Shown one piece after another: positions 11,958-24,441 of a DNA stretch of 64,000 nt. The position numbers and the translations under genes are program-made. The stretch covers positions 4,880,188-4,944,187 of the forward strand of contig OY987249.1 of assembly GCA_963920765.1 (NCBI GenBank), read 5' to 3'. The stretch is from Ulota crispa. Taxonomy: Eukaryota > Streptophyta > Bryopsida > Orthotrichales > Orthotrichaceae. The notes beneath the pieces are model-generated. The model was not told where the DNA came from. It ran no database searches and was given only the letters and a program-made list of their open reading frames with translations. How positions within the stretch are numbered: the stretch's first letter is position 1; every line of letters starts with the position of its first letter.

Positions 11958-13280
11958 ATTGTCATATTCCCATGCAACAATTTTAATAAGGCATGCACCA
12001 TATTCTATGTTTTCATTTGGTGCGTGCATTGAAGGTTCTTTTAGCTTTGTTCATGAACAATCTAAGGACATCAAGTTATAAGGTAGTACACTCATAAATT
12101 GTTTGCACATTTTGAACCATCCAGTAGCCTGTTATGAAATGGTGCACTGGTGATTCTTAAATTAGTCTCTTACAACTCATTGAATGCATGGAACAAAAGG
12201 TGTTTTTAATTGCAAGAGCCAATCATTCTCCTTGCTTCCTCAAATCTCTTCACTTGCAAGTGAATGGTTTTTGGAAGGTCTAAGATCATTAATAGGTACT
12301 TATGACACATGCACTTTGAGGATTCATAAGTAACTAAAAAATGCTTCAAAAAATATGAAACGACTTGTGTTGCATTCCGCATCTATCTCTCTTTGTCTGA
12401 AAAATGAACTAAAAATCCTCCCATCCACCAAAAACCATGAAAAAGAGGGATGAGCCCTTAGATGGGCGGTTTTTGAGCGTACTACCTTACTCCAAACCAC
12501 TGCCTTGGGCTCATTGAATTGTATCTTGGAGCACAAAAATTAATCTTTGTTTAAAATGACCTTAAAAACTAAGGCTAAGAAATAAAATGTAAAAAAACAT
12601 GTAGACTTGTAAGGAAGAATTTTTTGGCACTCTTCTTTCATTTTTTAATAGCTACCTTGACAACAAAATAAAAAATAAAAAAAATAGGATGAAAAACGGA
12701 TGAAGTTGTCAAGTCCCTTTCGAAGAAACATTAGGTGTGCCAAGATTCAGATTTTGTTATACTAACAATAGCTTCTTCGAGGATGAACATGATGCAAGGT
12801 ACACCACATGCATATCAAGCTAGGCAAAAACAAGTGTAATGTACACTTAGTACAAAAATTGTACAAATTTTGAAAATATTTTTAATTACCTTTAAATGTA
12901 ATTAAATGGTCGCATGGTGAATAAATGACATGTTTTTAGTTGATCATACTCCTCAAACGAAAATGCTTCAGACACAAATTTGCCAATATTGCCACTAACT
13001 TCTAAATGTCACAGTGGATGTTTTGTGGACATAGAGAATTGAAAAAAAAATTGAACCACAGTTGCTAGCAATTTTTAGCTGATCACAATACAAGTGCATA
13101 GGATAAGAATTGGGGTACTTGTGGAAAGCGGATGCGCAACATAGATGCGCTTGAATGCGCACCATAGATGCACTTGAATGCATCATAATTGCCTTCTATG
13201 GCATGTAGTGTACACAGAATTGACAACACAAAGTCTAAAGATGCAAGCTTTAGCTAGGAAGTGTGCAACTTTCAGCATGT
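11958..13280. other. AT-rich DNA with a short tandem duplication
   Basis: No gene is supported. Near 13137-13184 a unit of about 23 bp (AACATAGATGCGCTTGAATGC, then ACCATAGATGCACTTGAATGC) is repeated twice. Confidence 0.4.
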
Positions 13281-13620
13281 GGGTGATTGCAAGAAAGACT
13301 TGTACTATTTTGTGTCCCCACTACCTTCTACATGCGGTTTTTAGCTCATATCTTTGGCTTGACAAAGTATTTTGCCACAAAATTTTGCATGAAGCTGAAC
13401 ACCAAAGTTTCTGATGTTCAGTGATTTTTTGGTTTTTTAAAAAATGAACCCACTATTTTTTAATGCCCCTTGATTGCTCACCTACCTTGATGATTTAAGG
13501 GGTTTTGAGTACTATTTTGGTTCCAGAAATGCGGTTTTTGGTCCACAAATTAGGGAATGGGTTCATCTTGCAACATTACACAAACATGTTGAAGAGTTCC
13601 AAGAAATTTTTAATTCTGTG
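13281..13620 (+). repeat. Partial relative of the 7531 element
   Basis: The GGGTGATTGCAAGAAAGACT start and the following AT-rich interior align with the left part of the 7531-8211 element. I could not find a right-hand inverted end, so this looks truncated. Confidence 0.55.
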
Positions 13621-13940
13621 CCCTGTGCACATCCTCAAAGTGGGCTTCTTATCTCCTTGCACTGGTGGAAATCAATTAACTTCATCTAAAAATTGTTTGT
13701 ACCCAGTGGAGCTCCTTGAGGAGGTCCAAAATGTCCATTTTTTGTTTCAATTAATCCTATCTTTTTGTAATTACTAAAAATGAAAAACTGGCATCTTTGA
13801 AATTGAGGTATTTTTTGGTCTAGAAGGCTGTATAGTACTCATACGCCATTAGAGGTACTATGTAGTACCCTGCACAACTGACAGCATGTGCAATTAAGAT
13901 GGTAATTTTCATCCATTCATTGGATTGCCGTTATTGGTAG

Positions 13941-16900
13941 TTGGATGTCCGTTGTTGTTTATGTGGAGACGAAGTAATGTCATGCGGCTTTAGATTGTCA
14001 AACGCTATGCCGCTGTTGTTCTCTGCCCTTTTTTTGGTTGTTACTTCCTTTGAATTCTCTTTGGACACGGGCTACAGGCGTCAACGGTGCACTGCAACTC
14101 CATGTCCTGTTCCGTGGAGCGACACTATGCCGCCATCGAGGGAGAGGCGTCAAGGGCCCAGAACTCGACGAGACATGCAGCGCCTATTTGAAGATGCGCA
14201 ACAACGGAGATGGAGAGAGAAGCAGTGGAGGTACCGTGAGTGCGTACGTGAATGAAGGGACCTCGCGATGGATGGGTCCCAGTATCGCTCATCCCGTGCC
14301 ACTCTTCACCAAAAGGTGGCTGAACTGTCAAGGGACCTGATTTATTACTTGGAGCGCTTACCAGACTAGGATTTCAGGGCTGCTGTCATGGACACGGTGT
14401 TGAAGAACCAGATAGTGAGGATGCTAATTCCAAATTACTACCCCACCCCAGAGGACGCGCGAGCACAATGGAACATTATCCTAAACATTCATTTAGATTT
14501 GGAAGCCATGAAAATCCCCCCCAATATTGGGATGTTGGCCATGAAGCATGCAATTTTGGAAGCAGTTGTCTCAGACTGGGATTGTGACTCAAGCAGATTC
14601 CACAAGATTCTCGGAACTTGCAAACAAAATGTGGACTCTGCAACACGCAAAGTGCAAGAAGCTAAAATACGAACGGAGTTTTGTTTCAAAGTGCCAAGCC
14701 GGAGGAAGTGCAAAGGAGGGGTTGCCAAAGAGGTGCAGGCGGTGGTGATATCTTGGTGGACTAAAGAGATTATGGTTAGTCCCAATCGTAAGTAGGTCCA
14801 GAAGAAGAAGCTAGGTCAAAGCTTATCTAAAAGGCACGCTGCACATCTTCTCATGGAGAGCCAGGTATTGACTACTCGCAAGCATTCCTATGAACTCAGA
14901 TAGTACCCTGCATCTAGGTTAGGAATTAATGTTACAATTAGGTCTAGCTAGAATCTCATCATATTTCTATCAATAGCACTATCCCAACGTTCCCTACTTC
15001 TTTGTCTAGTCAAGTACTCCCTCGTCCGGTTTGATCATATTGCTCTCTAGTTTACTTCAATCATTGTTGCTGGGATGGTGTTAGTAGTTCCGTGCTTAGC
15101 ATTGCCTCCCCTTTTGGGTGGCTCCCTTCATCGATTCCTGTCTGGTACTAGTGCCCTTGTTTTTGACAAGCATCTTCCTGTTCTAATTGGCTTCACTTCA
15201 ACTCTCTCAGTGCTCATATAGGAATTACAAGCATGCTACTACGTCAACAAGTCACCTCTACTTCAAAAACAACCTGGTACAGTTAGTTCATTACGTAGTG
15301 CTTGTAGCTCTAGATTGCATTCTATGACGTGCACGTACTATGTCGGGCAATACTTGGATACTGCTTCTCCTCACGCACTACTATGTTCAGTACCATTTGT
15401 TAACATACATTACTCAGATTTCAGTCACTTTGGTTGTGGTAGTACTCACTACCACTATTTTGTGCAGCCCATACATGCAAAGGGGTACTGCATAGTACAT
15501 TGAATTCACTGTGCCGAACAAAGACCACTTTGGCCCAACCCTAGATGATCTTGTTGGTCTTATGTAGTATAACAGTCCGACAGTTGGGTTTTTACCTAAG
15601 TGCCGTTGTTGTTCTAGCGTATTAGGTACTCCACGGTGCCCGGACTGTGTCCACACAACTTTTGTACTACTGAAAAGGCTTTGGTTGTTCACGGTACTAT
15701 GTTCTAGGTCACTTGTACTACGTTCATATCCAAAGCTCTCTTGAAACATAACGATGCGTAATGTAACTCTTAGAATGAACTGTGGCAATACTAGAGTGAA
15801 GCTTCCACTGTACTGATACATACTCACTGTAATAATGAAGAACTACTTAGTACTAAAAAGAGGACTCATGTGCGACTGGTAGTGTCCTGCCATACTAATT
15901 TGCCATTATGTAGGATTGTGTTTGTAGTACATTTTCATTGTAGCACTATCTATCAGAATTTATCAATTTTCCATGATTTACAAATAACACCTTGTCATGA
16001 ACGTGACTGCATTGCTAGTCAATTTCTTCCAGAGGTTCCAAGAGGGTAACCCTCACTTGCAAATCCAGATGAGGTCCTCCATCAACCTTTGGCCCTTCTT
16101 TGTCATCAAGTGCAAAGAAATAAATGTTTGCTACTGCCGCCATCACATCCAAGTCCTCTTCTTATTGCAAGCTTTGAATATGTTCTGTGATCCGGAACAT
16201 GGTGCGCACGTTCTATTCTGCTGCAGGTGCCACTGTGGTGTATGTGGTTCCAATGTTGACGGAACTTGCCATGTTGGGGTGAGTCAATTCACTGGAGTGA
16301 CAGAGATGTGGATGTCTATATTGTGCGAGAAAGAAGGCGACGCCGAGTTCCATAACATTAGGTATGTCTTTTCCACACCGCTTAAAATTTCCATGACTCC
16401 ATCCATTATAAGGACTGCCGAATGTGTTCTTAGAATGCTGAACTCAACCGCTCCTTGCAGGTGCTTGACGGGGTCGTGCAAACACGACAGAGTACAGAAA
16501 TTTTGCCTATGTCCACTCGAAAGGGTCAAAGGACCAAATCGAGTCATTAATTGGAAACAATTTCAGTACCAAACAGAGGAATCCACAAACTCAAACAAAT
16601 CGCAAAAGTGTATCAAAGAGGTAACTCACAATACTTCATTCTCCACGTTCATAGACTTCTTGAGGCCGAATCTGAAGGCTTTTGTAATCCACAACTTTTG
16701 CGCGCGTTGGCAAGCTGATCAAGCCAGGCTAGCTAAGGAGAGCTTGCCTCTAGGTGCAATACTTATGCACATTGATTTTGCTGAGGATTACACATTCCAA
16801 ATCTAAAACAAGATCCAGTCCATGTATTACCATTCAATGCGGGTTACAATAATGGTGCAAGTTGTGTACCGTGTAGAAATTGTGGAGGACTTAAACAATA

Positions 16901-17460
16901 TAGACCCAGTACTCATCCAAGAGACATATTACTGGATATCCAACAATAAAGCCCATGACACACTTTTTGTTCAACACTGCCTTCTCAAACATTGGCAATG
17001 GTTGCATAGCCAACATTGCTTGCCACATATGCACCTGGTGTTCAATGACGAGTGCGCAGCGCAATTCAAAGGTGCGAGGTCTCTTTACTTTATTGCAAGG
17101 TAACGGTGCTTGCATGAAACACCTCCTTCTTGTTTTCATTCCAACAATCTGTTGTTAAAGTTGTCTTACTTGAAATTTGTTGTTGCCACCGCCTTTGAAC
17201 ATTTTTGTAGGTACTCATCTTTGATGGGAGGTTGCAGAATGATATGGAACTTCTACAGTTCCGATCACAATAAGGGTGAGTGGAATGGCGCTGGTGATGT
17301 AGTAAAGAGAGCACTTTGTTAAGAGCAACTCCAAAATTCCGAACGACCATTGCATGGTGCTCAAGACTGTGTATCTTTCTTGGTGGAAACAATGGGGGGC
17401 AATACCGGTTAGAAATGGACGGATGAGGTACATCCCTATACCTTAATTTGTTACAAAGGG
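13941..17460 (+). pseudogene. Decayed transposase-like gene with Cys-rich and DDE-like regions
   Basis: A plus-strand coding path runs through 13941-14798, 15997-17100 and 17212-17460. The first part is basic and alpha-helical, with stops at 14256 and 14367 in otherwise continuous sequence. The second has Cys/His clusters (CYCRHH, then CCRCHCGVC), then HIDFAEDYTFQI, an in-frame TAA at 16804, and LVFNDECAAQFKG. A probable intron (17101-17211, GTAACG...TTTGTAG) joins FIAR to YSSLMGG. The last part has SSDHNKGEWNGAGDVVKRAL and a TAA at 17320. The order D...D...H-KG...G-VVKR resembles uncharacterised RNase H-fold transposase-like proteins of eukaryotes; I have no firm family name. The 1.2 kb between 14799 and 15996 may be an intron. 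No terminal repeats were found. I am sure it is broken and fairly sure it is mobile-element derived. Confidence 0.6.
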
Positions 17461-17990
17461 CCAATTAGATGGGATTAATTCACATATGCATGATACTATC
17501 CATTATTTTTGGTTGCCTATGTGCATTCTAAAATAATGTCATTTGACTAATGAAAAGCAAAACACAGTTTTCTTGCATATAAGTTCTATATTAGATGGAG
17601 TATTTTATTTTTGTTATATATATATATATTTACACAAACATAGATATGATTCAATAGCAAAGTTTGAGGAACATTTCAGTTAATGAAATTAACTTGTTCC
17701 ATAGTTCAAGTGTCACCACATACAAATATATCACATCAATTGATGCAAATGGCAACACCAAAAAAACATCCAAAGGATCAATGGCACATGAGAAAAATTT
17801 GTACAAGCAAGATTGAAATTGAGAACATCTAGAGTTTCTTTGGCACGCAAAAACATATTGCATTTATTTTATTGCAATATCACTATTATCCTAAAATTTG
17901 AACCTTGTTCCCTCCCTTTTGTTTACTTTTAGGATAACTAAAAGTAAGTGCAAAAATGTTACATTATGAAAAATGTTTGTCAAGTAGGAG
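17461..17990. other. AT-rich DNA, nothing recognised
   Basis: No supportable gene. A short (TA)n run lies near 17617. Confidence 0.4.
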
Positions 17991-17994
17991 AATG

Positions 17995-18215
17995 TTATAT
18001 TGTGAGCAGGGATCCGTGAGTCATGAGTTGTGAGTATGGATTTTTTTGTCATTTCATCAATAACCATGTACATAGGGCCCTATAATTGTGCATTCTAAAC
18101 TTTTATCTCTTGAAAAACTCATCATTTGTTTTAGATTTTTCATTGATTATTAATTGGAAAACAATTTTTGCTCACATAAATCTTTGCTCATGGCTCATAT
18201 CTCACCTTTTTACAC
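17995..18215 (+). repeat. Dispersed repeat R6, copy 2
   Basis: It opens TTGTGAGCAGGGATCCGTGA and follows the same order as the 10771 copy, including the CATGTACATAGGGCCC block. Confidence 0.65.
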
Positions 18216-18440
18216 TCACAAAACTACTTCATCCACATAAGTCCAACTTACAAAGCAAGCAATATCAACCTCCACCAACCCTCCCTTAACAATCCTCTTA
18301 GTTACAATCGGTGATCCCAAATATGATTTTCACTTTCAACACAATTGGCTAAAAACATTGCCAACAAGCTAAAATTTTCAAATTTAACACTAGAAAGCTT
18401 ACATTTCTTTTAGCTGCATAATTTTTTTTTCACAATTTAA

Positions 18441-19360
18441 CCCCTAAAGCACTAAATACCCTTTTTTGGCAACATAGCAATTTTGGGCAGCTCACTACTA
18501 ATGGGGTTTTCATTTATTTTCTTTGAAATTTTCACACATGATGTGTCCAAGGAGTAGCTTTAAGGCTCAATAATTTTCATAACTTTTGACTTCATGGTTC
18601 AAAAGATATTGCATGATATGTTGTTTTCCTTGCTAAGAAGGCAGCCAAAAAACTTCTTTAAAATTACGTTTTTTGAATTTTGTTTTTCAAAATTGGTTCT
18701 TTAGATTTATATTTACTTAGGAAGCTTTGAATCATTCTATTTTTATCAATGAGATGAAAGTTATGAGGAGATTTTGTTTGCAAGCAATTATGTATTCTTT
18801 ACTCTAAAATAAACTTTGAAGTCCATTAATTTACTCGATTTTTGATATTTTAGAAAAAAAAATAATCAAAAGATGTAGATTGTTTATCACAACATTACAA
18901 CCATTGGGATTGGAATTTTTTGTTTCCATAATTAAGTTCTTAACAATTTAGTGGTTTCAGTCATTCTCTACTTCTTTTTATTTACTATTTTTTTCCATGT
19001 GTTTTACAATTCCAAATGATTTGAAACTTTTCAAGTGTGTACCCAACTTGCTTTGAAAAACAAGTCCAAGAAATTACAACCATTTTGGAGTTTTTTTCAT
19101 ACAATTATGACCTTGTGAAGTGCAGTTGCCTGGATTTTTGCAAATACAAAAAATGATTTTTTGTTAATTCAAACTCAAATATCTAAGAATGTACATGGTG
19201 AAAACTCTTGGATTTTTTTTCACATTTTTTGAAACTAGTGTAGTATAAGATCCTACAGCTACATTTGTCAATAAAAAAAATCTTTTTAAAATTGATACTT
19301 GTACTAGAATGGCAATTTTGGAATAGTTTTGGTGAAAATTTGAGCTTAGTGCTTTAGGGG
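18441..19360 (+). mobile_element. TTAA-type element P5
   Basis: TTAA then CCCCTAAAGCACTAAATACC at the left, and GCTTAGTGCTTTAGGGG at the right, where the flank has changed to TTAG with a TTAA two bases further out. The interior shares GAATCATTC and GATGAAAGTTATGAGG with P1-P4. The end sequence (AAAGCACTAAA) differs from P1, suggesting a subfamily. Confidence 0.75.
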
Positions 19361-19814
19361 TTAGGGTTAAAGAACGCTGCTTAAAATGCTTAATATTTAA
19401 CCAATAAACAATACACATTGTGACACCAACTATCTAAAATGTTTCGTTAAACTTACACAAATTTAGTTGAACACAAGAATAAGGGCTGTATGCGCCAATA
19501 TGTGAGGTGAACCATCCTTTAGTTACATGCTAGCTGATTTTTTTGACGATTGCATTAACAAAATGAAAGATAGCGGATGCGTTTCCATTTGTAAAAACGC
19601 GGTTAGGAGAAACCAACCGTTTTACAACCTGATCTTGTGGATGTTTGAACAAACTTGTACTTAGAAATTAGGAAGTGGGCTAAACAGGATTTAAAAAATG
19701 TTAGGAATTAATCTAAGAACTTGTTCATAGTAAGGAAATTCTCCAACATTCTTAATAAAAAACAGTAGTCTTGTGACCGTATGAGAATGAAAAAAAGTTG
19801 GCCTTTTGGGATTA

Positions 19815-20167
19815 AGGTAGGAGCACCCATAAGCGTTAGTTTAAGGGTTTTGAACATGATGAGCATAAATAAACAGCTAGCAAATCATAGGATCATTTTA
19901 GGAATAGAAAAATAATAATTTTGCACTTTCGAATGTATTATTTGGATGCTGCGAGAATAAGTTGTGAATTTTTAAAGAGCAAACTACCATTGCACCCATA
20001 ACCGACACTAAGGTTTCATGTTCACATGTTGCACCCATAACCAACACTGAGGTTTCATGTTCACATGTTGTACATCCCTGTAATTACATCTATTCATTTC
20101 CACAAATTTTCCAAGATTTCAGAGGTGACAGTTATGGAGACACTAACGCTTATGGGTGTTCCTACCT
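19815..20167 (+). mobile_element. TA-flanked MITE, family M1, copy 2
   Basis: AGGTAGGAGCACCCATAAGC and its inverted partner are each flanked by TA. This copy carries an internal tandem duplication of about 39 bp (19994-20067, unit beginning GCACCCATAACC) that the other copies lack. Confidence 0.85.
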
Positions 20168-20169
20168 TA

Positions 20170-21018
20170 TGATACAATGCCGTTCATTTACAATGATGTT
20201 GCCACAAACTTTCTTTTCAAAAACAACATTTTCAACCAATGACCTTGTTCAAATAAAATCAACTCCTTCTAACATGCCAAATAAGCAGTTGGGTTTGAAA
20301 AGTTGGAGTCCTAGAAAAATTTATTATATTAATTGCTCTTTATGGGCAAAAAAAGAAGATTAAAAGTAAGACCTGTCTTTCTCTTGTAAAAATCCTTGCT
20401 ATCCAACAATTTTTTTTGGCTTTAAGCTTTCAAGCCATCATAGAGTGTCTTCAAAAAAGTTCTATGGGTTTGTGGGTCATGCTTACTTGTAGCCATAGAC
20501 TTTAGACACACTATCCTAACCTCTTTGTGTTGGCTAAATTATGCATAGTTCAATGTATTAGTACTATTGCTTTTGAAAATGTATTTTCTATCTAAAATTT
20601 GATAAAAATTAGGGTTAAGAATGAATTTGCATAAAGAATTTTAAAAGCAATGATAAAAATTGCTTTGGAGAGACTGGATGAATTTTTTAAGAAATGATTT
20701 GTGACTCAATTCCTCTTTGAAAAATGATGCCAAGTTTATATGTCTCCACTCTAGTTTGGAAAAATATTTGGCCTCAAGTTCAAACAATAGTTGTAGGTAG
20801 ACAACTTGAGGAAGTTTCATGTACCAAAATTTGATTTGCAAGTCTCTTTCATGTACCAACCAAAATCCAAATAATGTGTAAACTCCCAACTTTGGATCGT
20901 AACAATTTTTAGAGGCTAAACTCTTGTATCCAAGATAGTGGGACTTGGACACTATCAAATCTGGCCAAGGATCTTTGAGCACTAGAAATCAACAACAAAC
21001 ACCATTAAAAGTGAAAAC
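20170..21018. other. AT-rich DNA, nothing recognised
   Basis: A minus-strand open frame of 113 codons covers 20641-20982 but matches no family I recognise and has no supporting context. Confidence 0.35.
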
Positions 21019-21273
21019 AAACACTAGTAGAAAATTCAGCACAAAATCAACAGAATTTCAACTAAAAACTGTTGATTTTTTCTGTGAATTTGGTCAAGTT
21101 GATTTGGGTACTTTTCTATTGATTTTCTGTTGATTATTTACAGTTTTCTGTTAATTTGTTGTTGATTTCTATTACTTATTTTATGTTGTTCAATTCTATT
21201 TCTTCTCATTTTTAAATTTTTTTTTCATAGAATTTGTTAATATTTTAAGAAAATGTGAACTTTTTAGGGGGAT

Positions 21274-21325
21274 GGGCAGCTGCCCGAACTTTTTGGGCAG
21301 CTGCCCGGACTCTCGGGCAGCTGCC
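21274..21325. repeat. Three spaced copies of a 12-bp palindrome
   Basis: GGGCAGCTGCCC occurs at 21274-21285 and 21295-21306, and an 11-base copy (GGGCAGCTGCC) at 21315-21325. The start-to-start spacings are 21 and 20 bp, close to two helical turns. It lies directly next to the tRNA-like patch. Confidence 0.9.
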
Positions 21326-21405
21326 GGTAGCGGGGTTTGAACCCTCCACCTCTCCTCTCACACTCCACAACCTTAACACATTCTCTAAACCACTAGAGAA
21401 TGTGC
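21320..21405 (-). repeat. tRNA-like (SINE-head-like) sequence
   Basis: On the minus strand, TAGTGGTTTAGAG resembles a pol III A box. About 45 bp downstream is GGTTCAAACCC (21333-21343 on the plus strand), a perfect match to the B-box consensus. There is no cloverleaf I would call an intact tRNA, so a tRNA-derived SINE head is more likely. The far end of such a SINE was not located. Confidence 0.4.
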
Positions 21406-21915
21406 AAATGCACATGCATGCATTAGTGTCTTAATTCTATTTGTACATTAAATGTTCATGTCTTTAGTAATCCAGTAGACTTTGGAGGTTACTTTCGCCC
21501 ATTAAAGAACTTTTTTTCAAAAAACTTTGAACTAAGAAAAGTTGGTAAATGTATTTTACTTTCACCTCCAACAATTTTTTTTGGATTTCAATCTTTTTAT
21601 CAAAAGTTATGAGATAAAATCAGAGAAGGTGTTTAGAAATTTTAAATAAATTGTTTGTTTCCATCCTTTTGATTTTGTTTATAAATTTTTTTTGGAATTC
21701 ACAAATCTCATAAGGATTGTTGCAGGCAAAGGTTGGATTCATTAATAAATATTATTTAGTGTTAGTTTTTTTGTAAAAAGAACCTTATTTTGTTAAAATA
21801 GCCTCCATAGTTTGATAGATTCAAATAACATGAAGTCGTGAAAAGTTACAAAATTAAATCCTTGCAATTATAAAATCAAAATTCTATAGACTTTTGAATA
21901 GTTTTGGATATTCTG

Positions 21916-22331
21916 TAAGGGCATTAATATGTGAACCACACCCTTTGAACTTTTGTACCACACCCTTGGGGTAAATTTTAGATTTCTACCATCAAAAATT
22001 TGAGTTTGAGAATTTTGAATTCAAATTTGGACTTAGAAACCATGGTATTGTCTAAGACCATAAAAAAAGTTGCAATTCAACAACACCCAATGAAAAAGCT
22101 TATCTTTTTTTACAAACAAAAGTAAAATTAACAATTTTCTCCCTAACTACGCATTTTCATTGGGTGTTGTTGAATTGCAACTCTTTTTATGGTTCTAGAC
22201 AATACCATGGTCTCTAAGTCCAAATCTGAATTCAAAATTCTCAAATTCAACTTTTTGATGGTAGAAATCAAAAATTTACCTTGTGGTGTGGTATAGTAAT
22301 TGGAAGAGTGTGGTACACATATCAATTCCCA
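21916..22331. mobile_element. Foldback (near-palindromic) element nested in the CACTA element
   Basis: The left arm (about 21916-22100) and right arm (about 22150-22331) are inverted copies. For example CCATGGTATTGTCTAAGACC is mirrored by GGTTCTAGACAATACCATGG, and CAATTCAACAACACCCAATG by its complement. The open frame in the right arm is a by-product of the repeat. Confidence 0.8.
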
Positions 22332-23159
22332 TCTTTTAAAGCTTATAAAAATATTTTATAAGATTATTATTTTTTAATTCATTTGGTTAATAATAGAAGG
22401 AAAATTACTAAAAATACCCTTTAAGTCTTTCAAAATATCAAGTTTACGCCGAAAATATGTGAAACATAAAAAATAGTCTTTATTTATTGTAGGAATATCA
22501 ATTATACTCCTATTATTTTGGAAAATTAACAAAAAACTCTTCTATTTTGAAATGTTAAATATATCCTTGTGTTATTTGAAATGTAAAAATCACCTTTGGT
22601 TTCTTGTACAAATTTGCATTAAACTATACACTTGGTTATCATGTAACACAAAGATATTTTTGGTACTTTTAATCCTTAAGGGACATTTATGATTTCTTCA
22701 AAGAATTGAGGAGCATCATTTATATTTGTTTGTAAAGAAATTTTGGTATTTAAAACAACAAAATGTTGTACTTTTTATATAAAATTTTGTTGAATTAGTG
22801 AAGTTGTGTCCAAAAGTATCTAGATCAACAAAAAATTGTTGAGTTTTTTGTTATTATGGTCATGTTTTTACTTGACTTTGAAGGCTGCTAAGTTTAAATC
22901 TTACCAAATTGTGAAAAGTAAAGAAAACAAAACCAGTCAATGTACACTCAAACTTCTAAAAGATTTTTTTTTTTTGAAAACTTTTTTTATTTTTGAAAAC
23001 ATCAAAAAAATTTAATGAGGTCCAAAAAGGTTTTAGAAAGATTTCAAAAACAAACCTAAACTATTGTGAAAGTATTTTTGAAAGTATTTTGATGATTCAC
23101 AAAAAGATTCCTAAAGGACTCTAATTCAGTCTAAGAGATTCTATTTCTATAAGTATTTT

Positions 23160-24290
23160 GAAGTACTTTAACAAATTTCATAAAGATTTTAAAAAGATTC
23201 TCAAAGGTTCCAAAAAGGTTCTTGAAAATTCTTAGAGATTTTCAAAGACTTTTTGAATTTCAAAAAAGATTCTCAAAAGATTCCCAAAGATTCTCAAAGA
23301 TTTTCAATTGTTCTCAAACATTCTCAAAGATTCCAAAATACTTGAAAAGATTCTCCAAAGATTCCAAAATATTCTCAAAGATTCCTAAAAGATTCTCAAA
23401 GATTCTCAAAGATTTCCAAAGATTCTTGAAGATTCCAAAGAGATTCTCAAAGATTCTCAATGATTCTCAATTGTTCTCAAACATTCTCAAAGAGTCCAAA
23501 AAAACTTGAAAAGATTTCCAAAGATTCCAAAAGATTCTCAAAGATTCCTAAAGATTCTCAAAGATTCTCAAAGATTCTCAAACATTCTCAAAGATTCCAA
23601 AAAAACTTGAAAAGATTCCCAAAAATTCCAAAAGATTCTCAAAGATTCTCAAAGATTCCTAAAAGATTCTCAAAGATTCTCAATTGTTCTCGAACATTCT
23701 CAAAGATTCCAAAAAAACTTGAAAAGATTTTGAAAGATTCCAAAATATTCTCAAAGATTCCAAAAAGATTCTCAAAGATTCTCAAAGATTCTCAAAGATT
23801 CGGAAAGATTCTCAAAGATTCTCAATTGTTCTCAAACATTCTCAAAGATTCCAAAAAACTTGAAAAGATTCCCAAAGATTTCCAAAGATTCTCAAAGATT
23901 CCTAAAAGATTCTCAAAGATTCTCAAAGATTCTCAAAGATTCTTAAAGATTCTCAAAGATTCTCAATTGTTCTCAAACACATTCAAAGATTCCAAAAAAA
24001 CTTGAAAAGATTCCCAAAGATTTCAAAAGATTCTCAAAGATTCCTGAAAGATTCTCAAAGATTCTCAAACATTCTCAAACATTCCAAAAAAACTTGAAAA
24101 GATTCCAAAAGATTTCCAAAGATTCATGAAGATTCCTAAAAGATTCTCAAAGATTCTAAAATCTCAAAAAGATTCTTAAATATTCTTAAAAATCCTGAAA
24201 AGATTCTCAATGATTCCCAAAAGATTCTTGAAGATTCTTAAAGATTCACAAAAAATTCCCAAAAGATCTTCAAAAGATTCCAAAATTTCT
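23160..24290. repeat. GATTCTCAAA tandem array with higher-order structure
   Basis: More than 1 kb of 10-bp units (GATTCTCAAA and variants GATTCCAAAA, GATTCCTAAAA). A longer block starting CAATTGTTCTCAAACATTCT recurs at 23305, 23467, 23681, 23823 and 23964, so the array has a higher-order period of roughly 140-215 bp. Because three units make 30 bp, long frames encoding KDSQRFSKI-type repeats stay open by chance. I do not treat them as genes. Confidence 0.9.
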
Positions 24291-24441
24291 GTTGATTTAG
24301 ATAATGGTGTCCAAATCAACAGAACGTATTTAGTTTTTTATAGAATTCTGTTAAATTAGTCAATTAGCGTGGGCAAGTGCCCAAATCAACAAGAAACTGT
24401 TGGTTTTCTGTTGTTTTGGAAGGAGTTTTCTACTAGTGAAA

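Larger units (their letters stand above)
21022..24438. mobile_element. Non-autonomous CACTA transposon, 3.4 kb
   Basis: The 13-bp termini are perfect inverted repeats, CACTAGTAGAAAA and TTTTCTACTAGTG, flanked by AAA on both sides (21019-21021 and 24439-24441), the 3-bp duplication typical of CACTA elements. Subterminal AAATCAACAGAA / CTGTTGATTT motifs repeat in both orientations near each end, as expected for transposase-binding arrays in this superfamily. No transposase or second CACTA gene is present. The interior holds a triple GGGCAGCTGCCC palindrome with a tRNA-like patch, a foldback element, and over 1 kb of GATTCTCAAA repeats. Mobilisation would need an enzyme supplied from elsewhere. 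Confidence 0.9.

Noticed and set aside
21333-21343. Intact tRNA gene
   Set aside because: The B box is perfect, but no cloverleaf with an acceptor stem and anticodon arm could be drawn. At best it is tRNA-derived.
23222-24005. Long open frames encoding repeated RFSKIPKDSQ peptides
   Set aside because: The frames exist only because three 10-bp repeat units equal 30 bp. Codon pattern and context are those of a tandem array inside a CACTA element.
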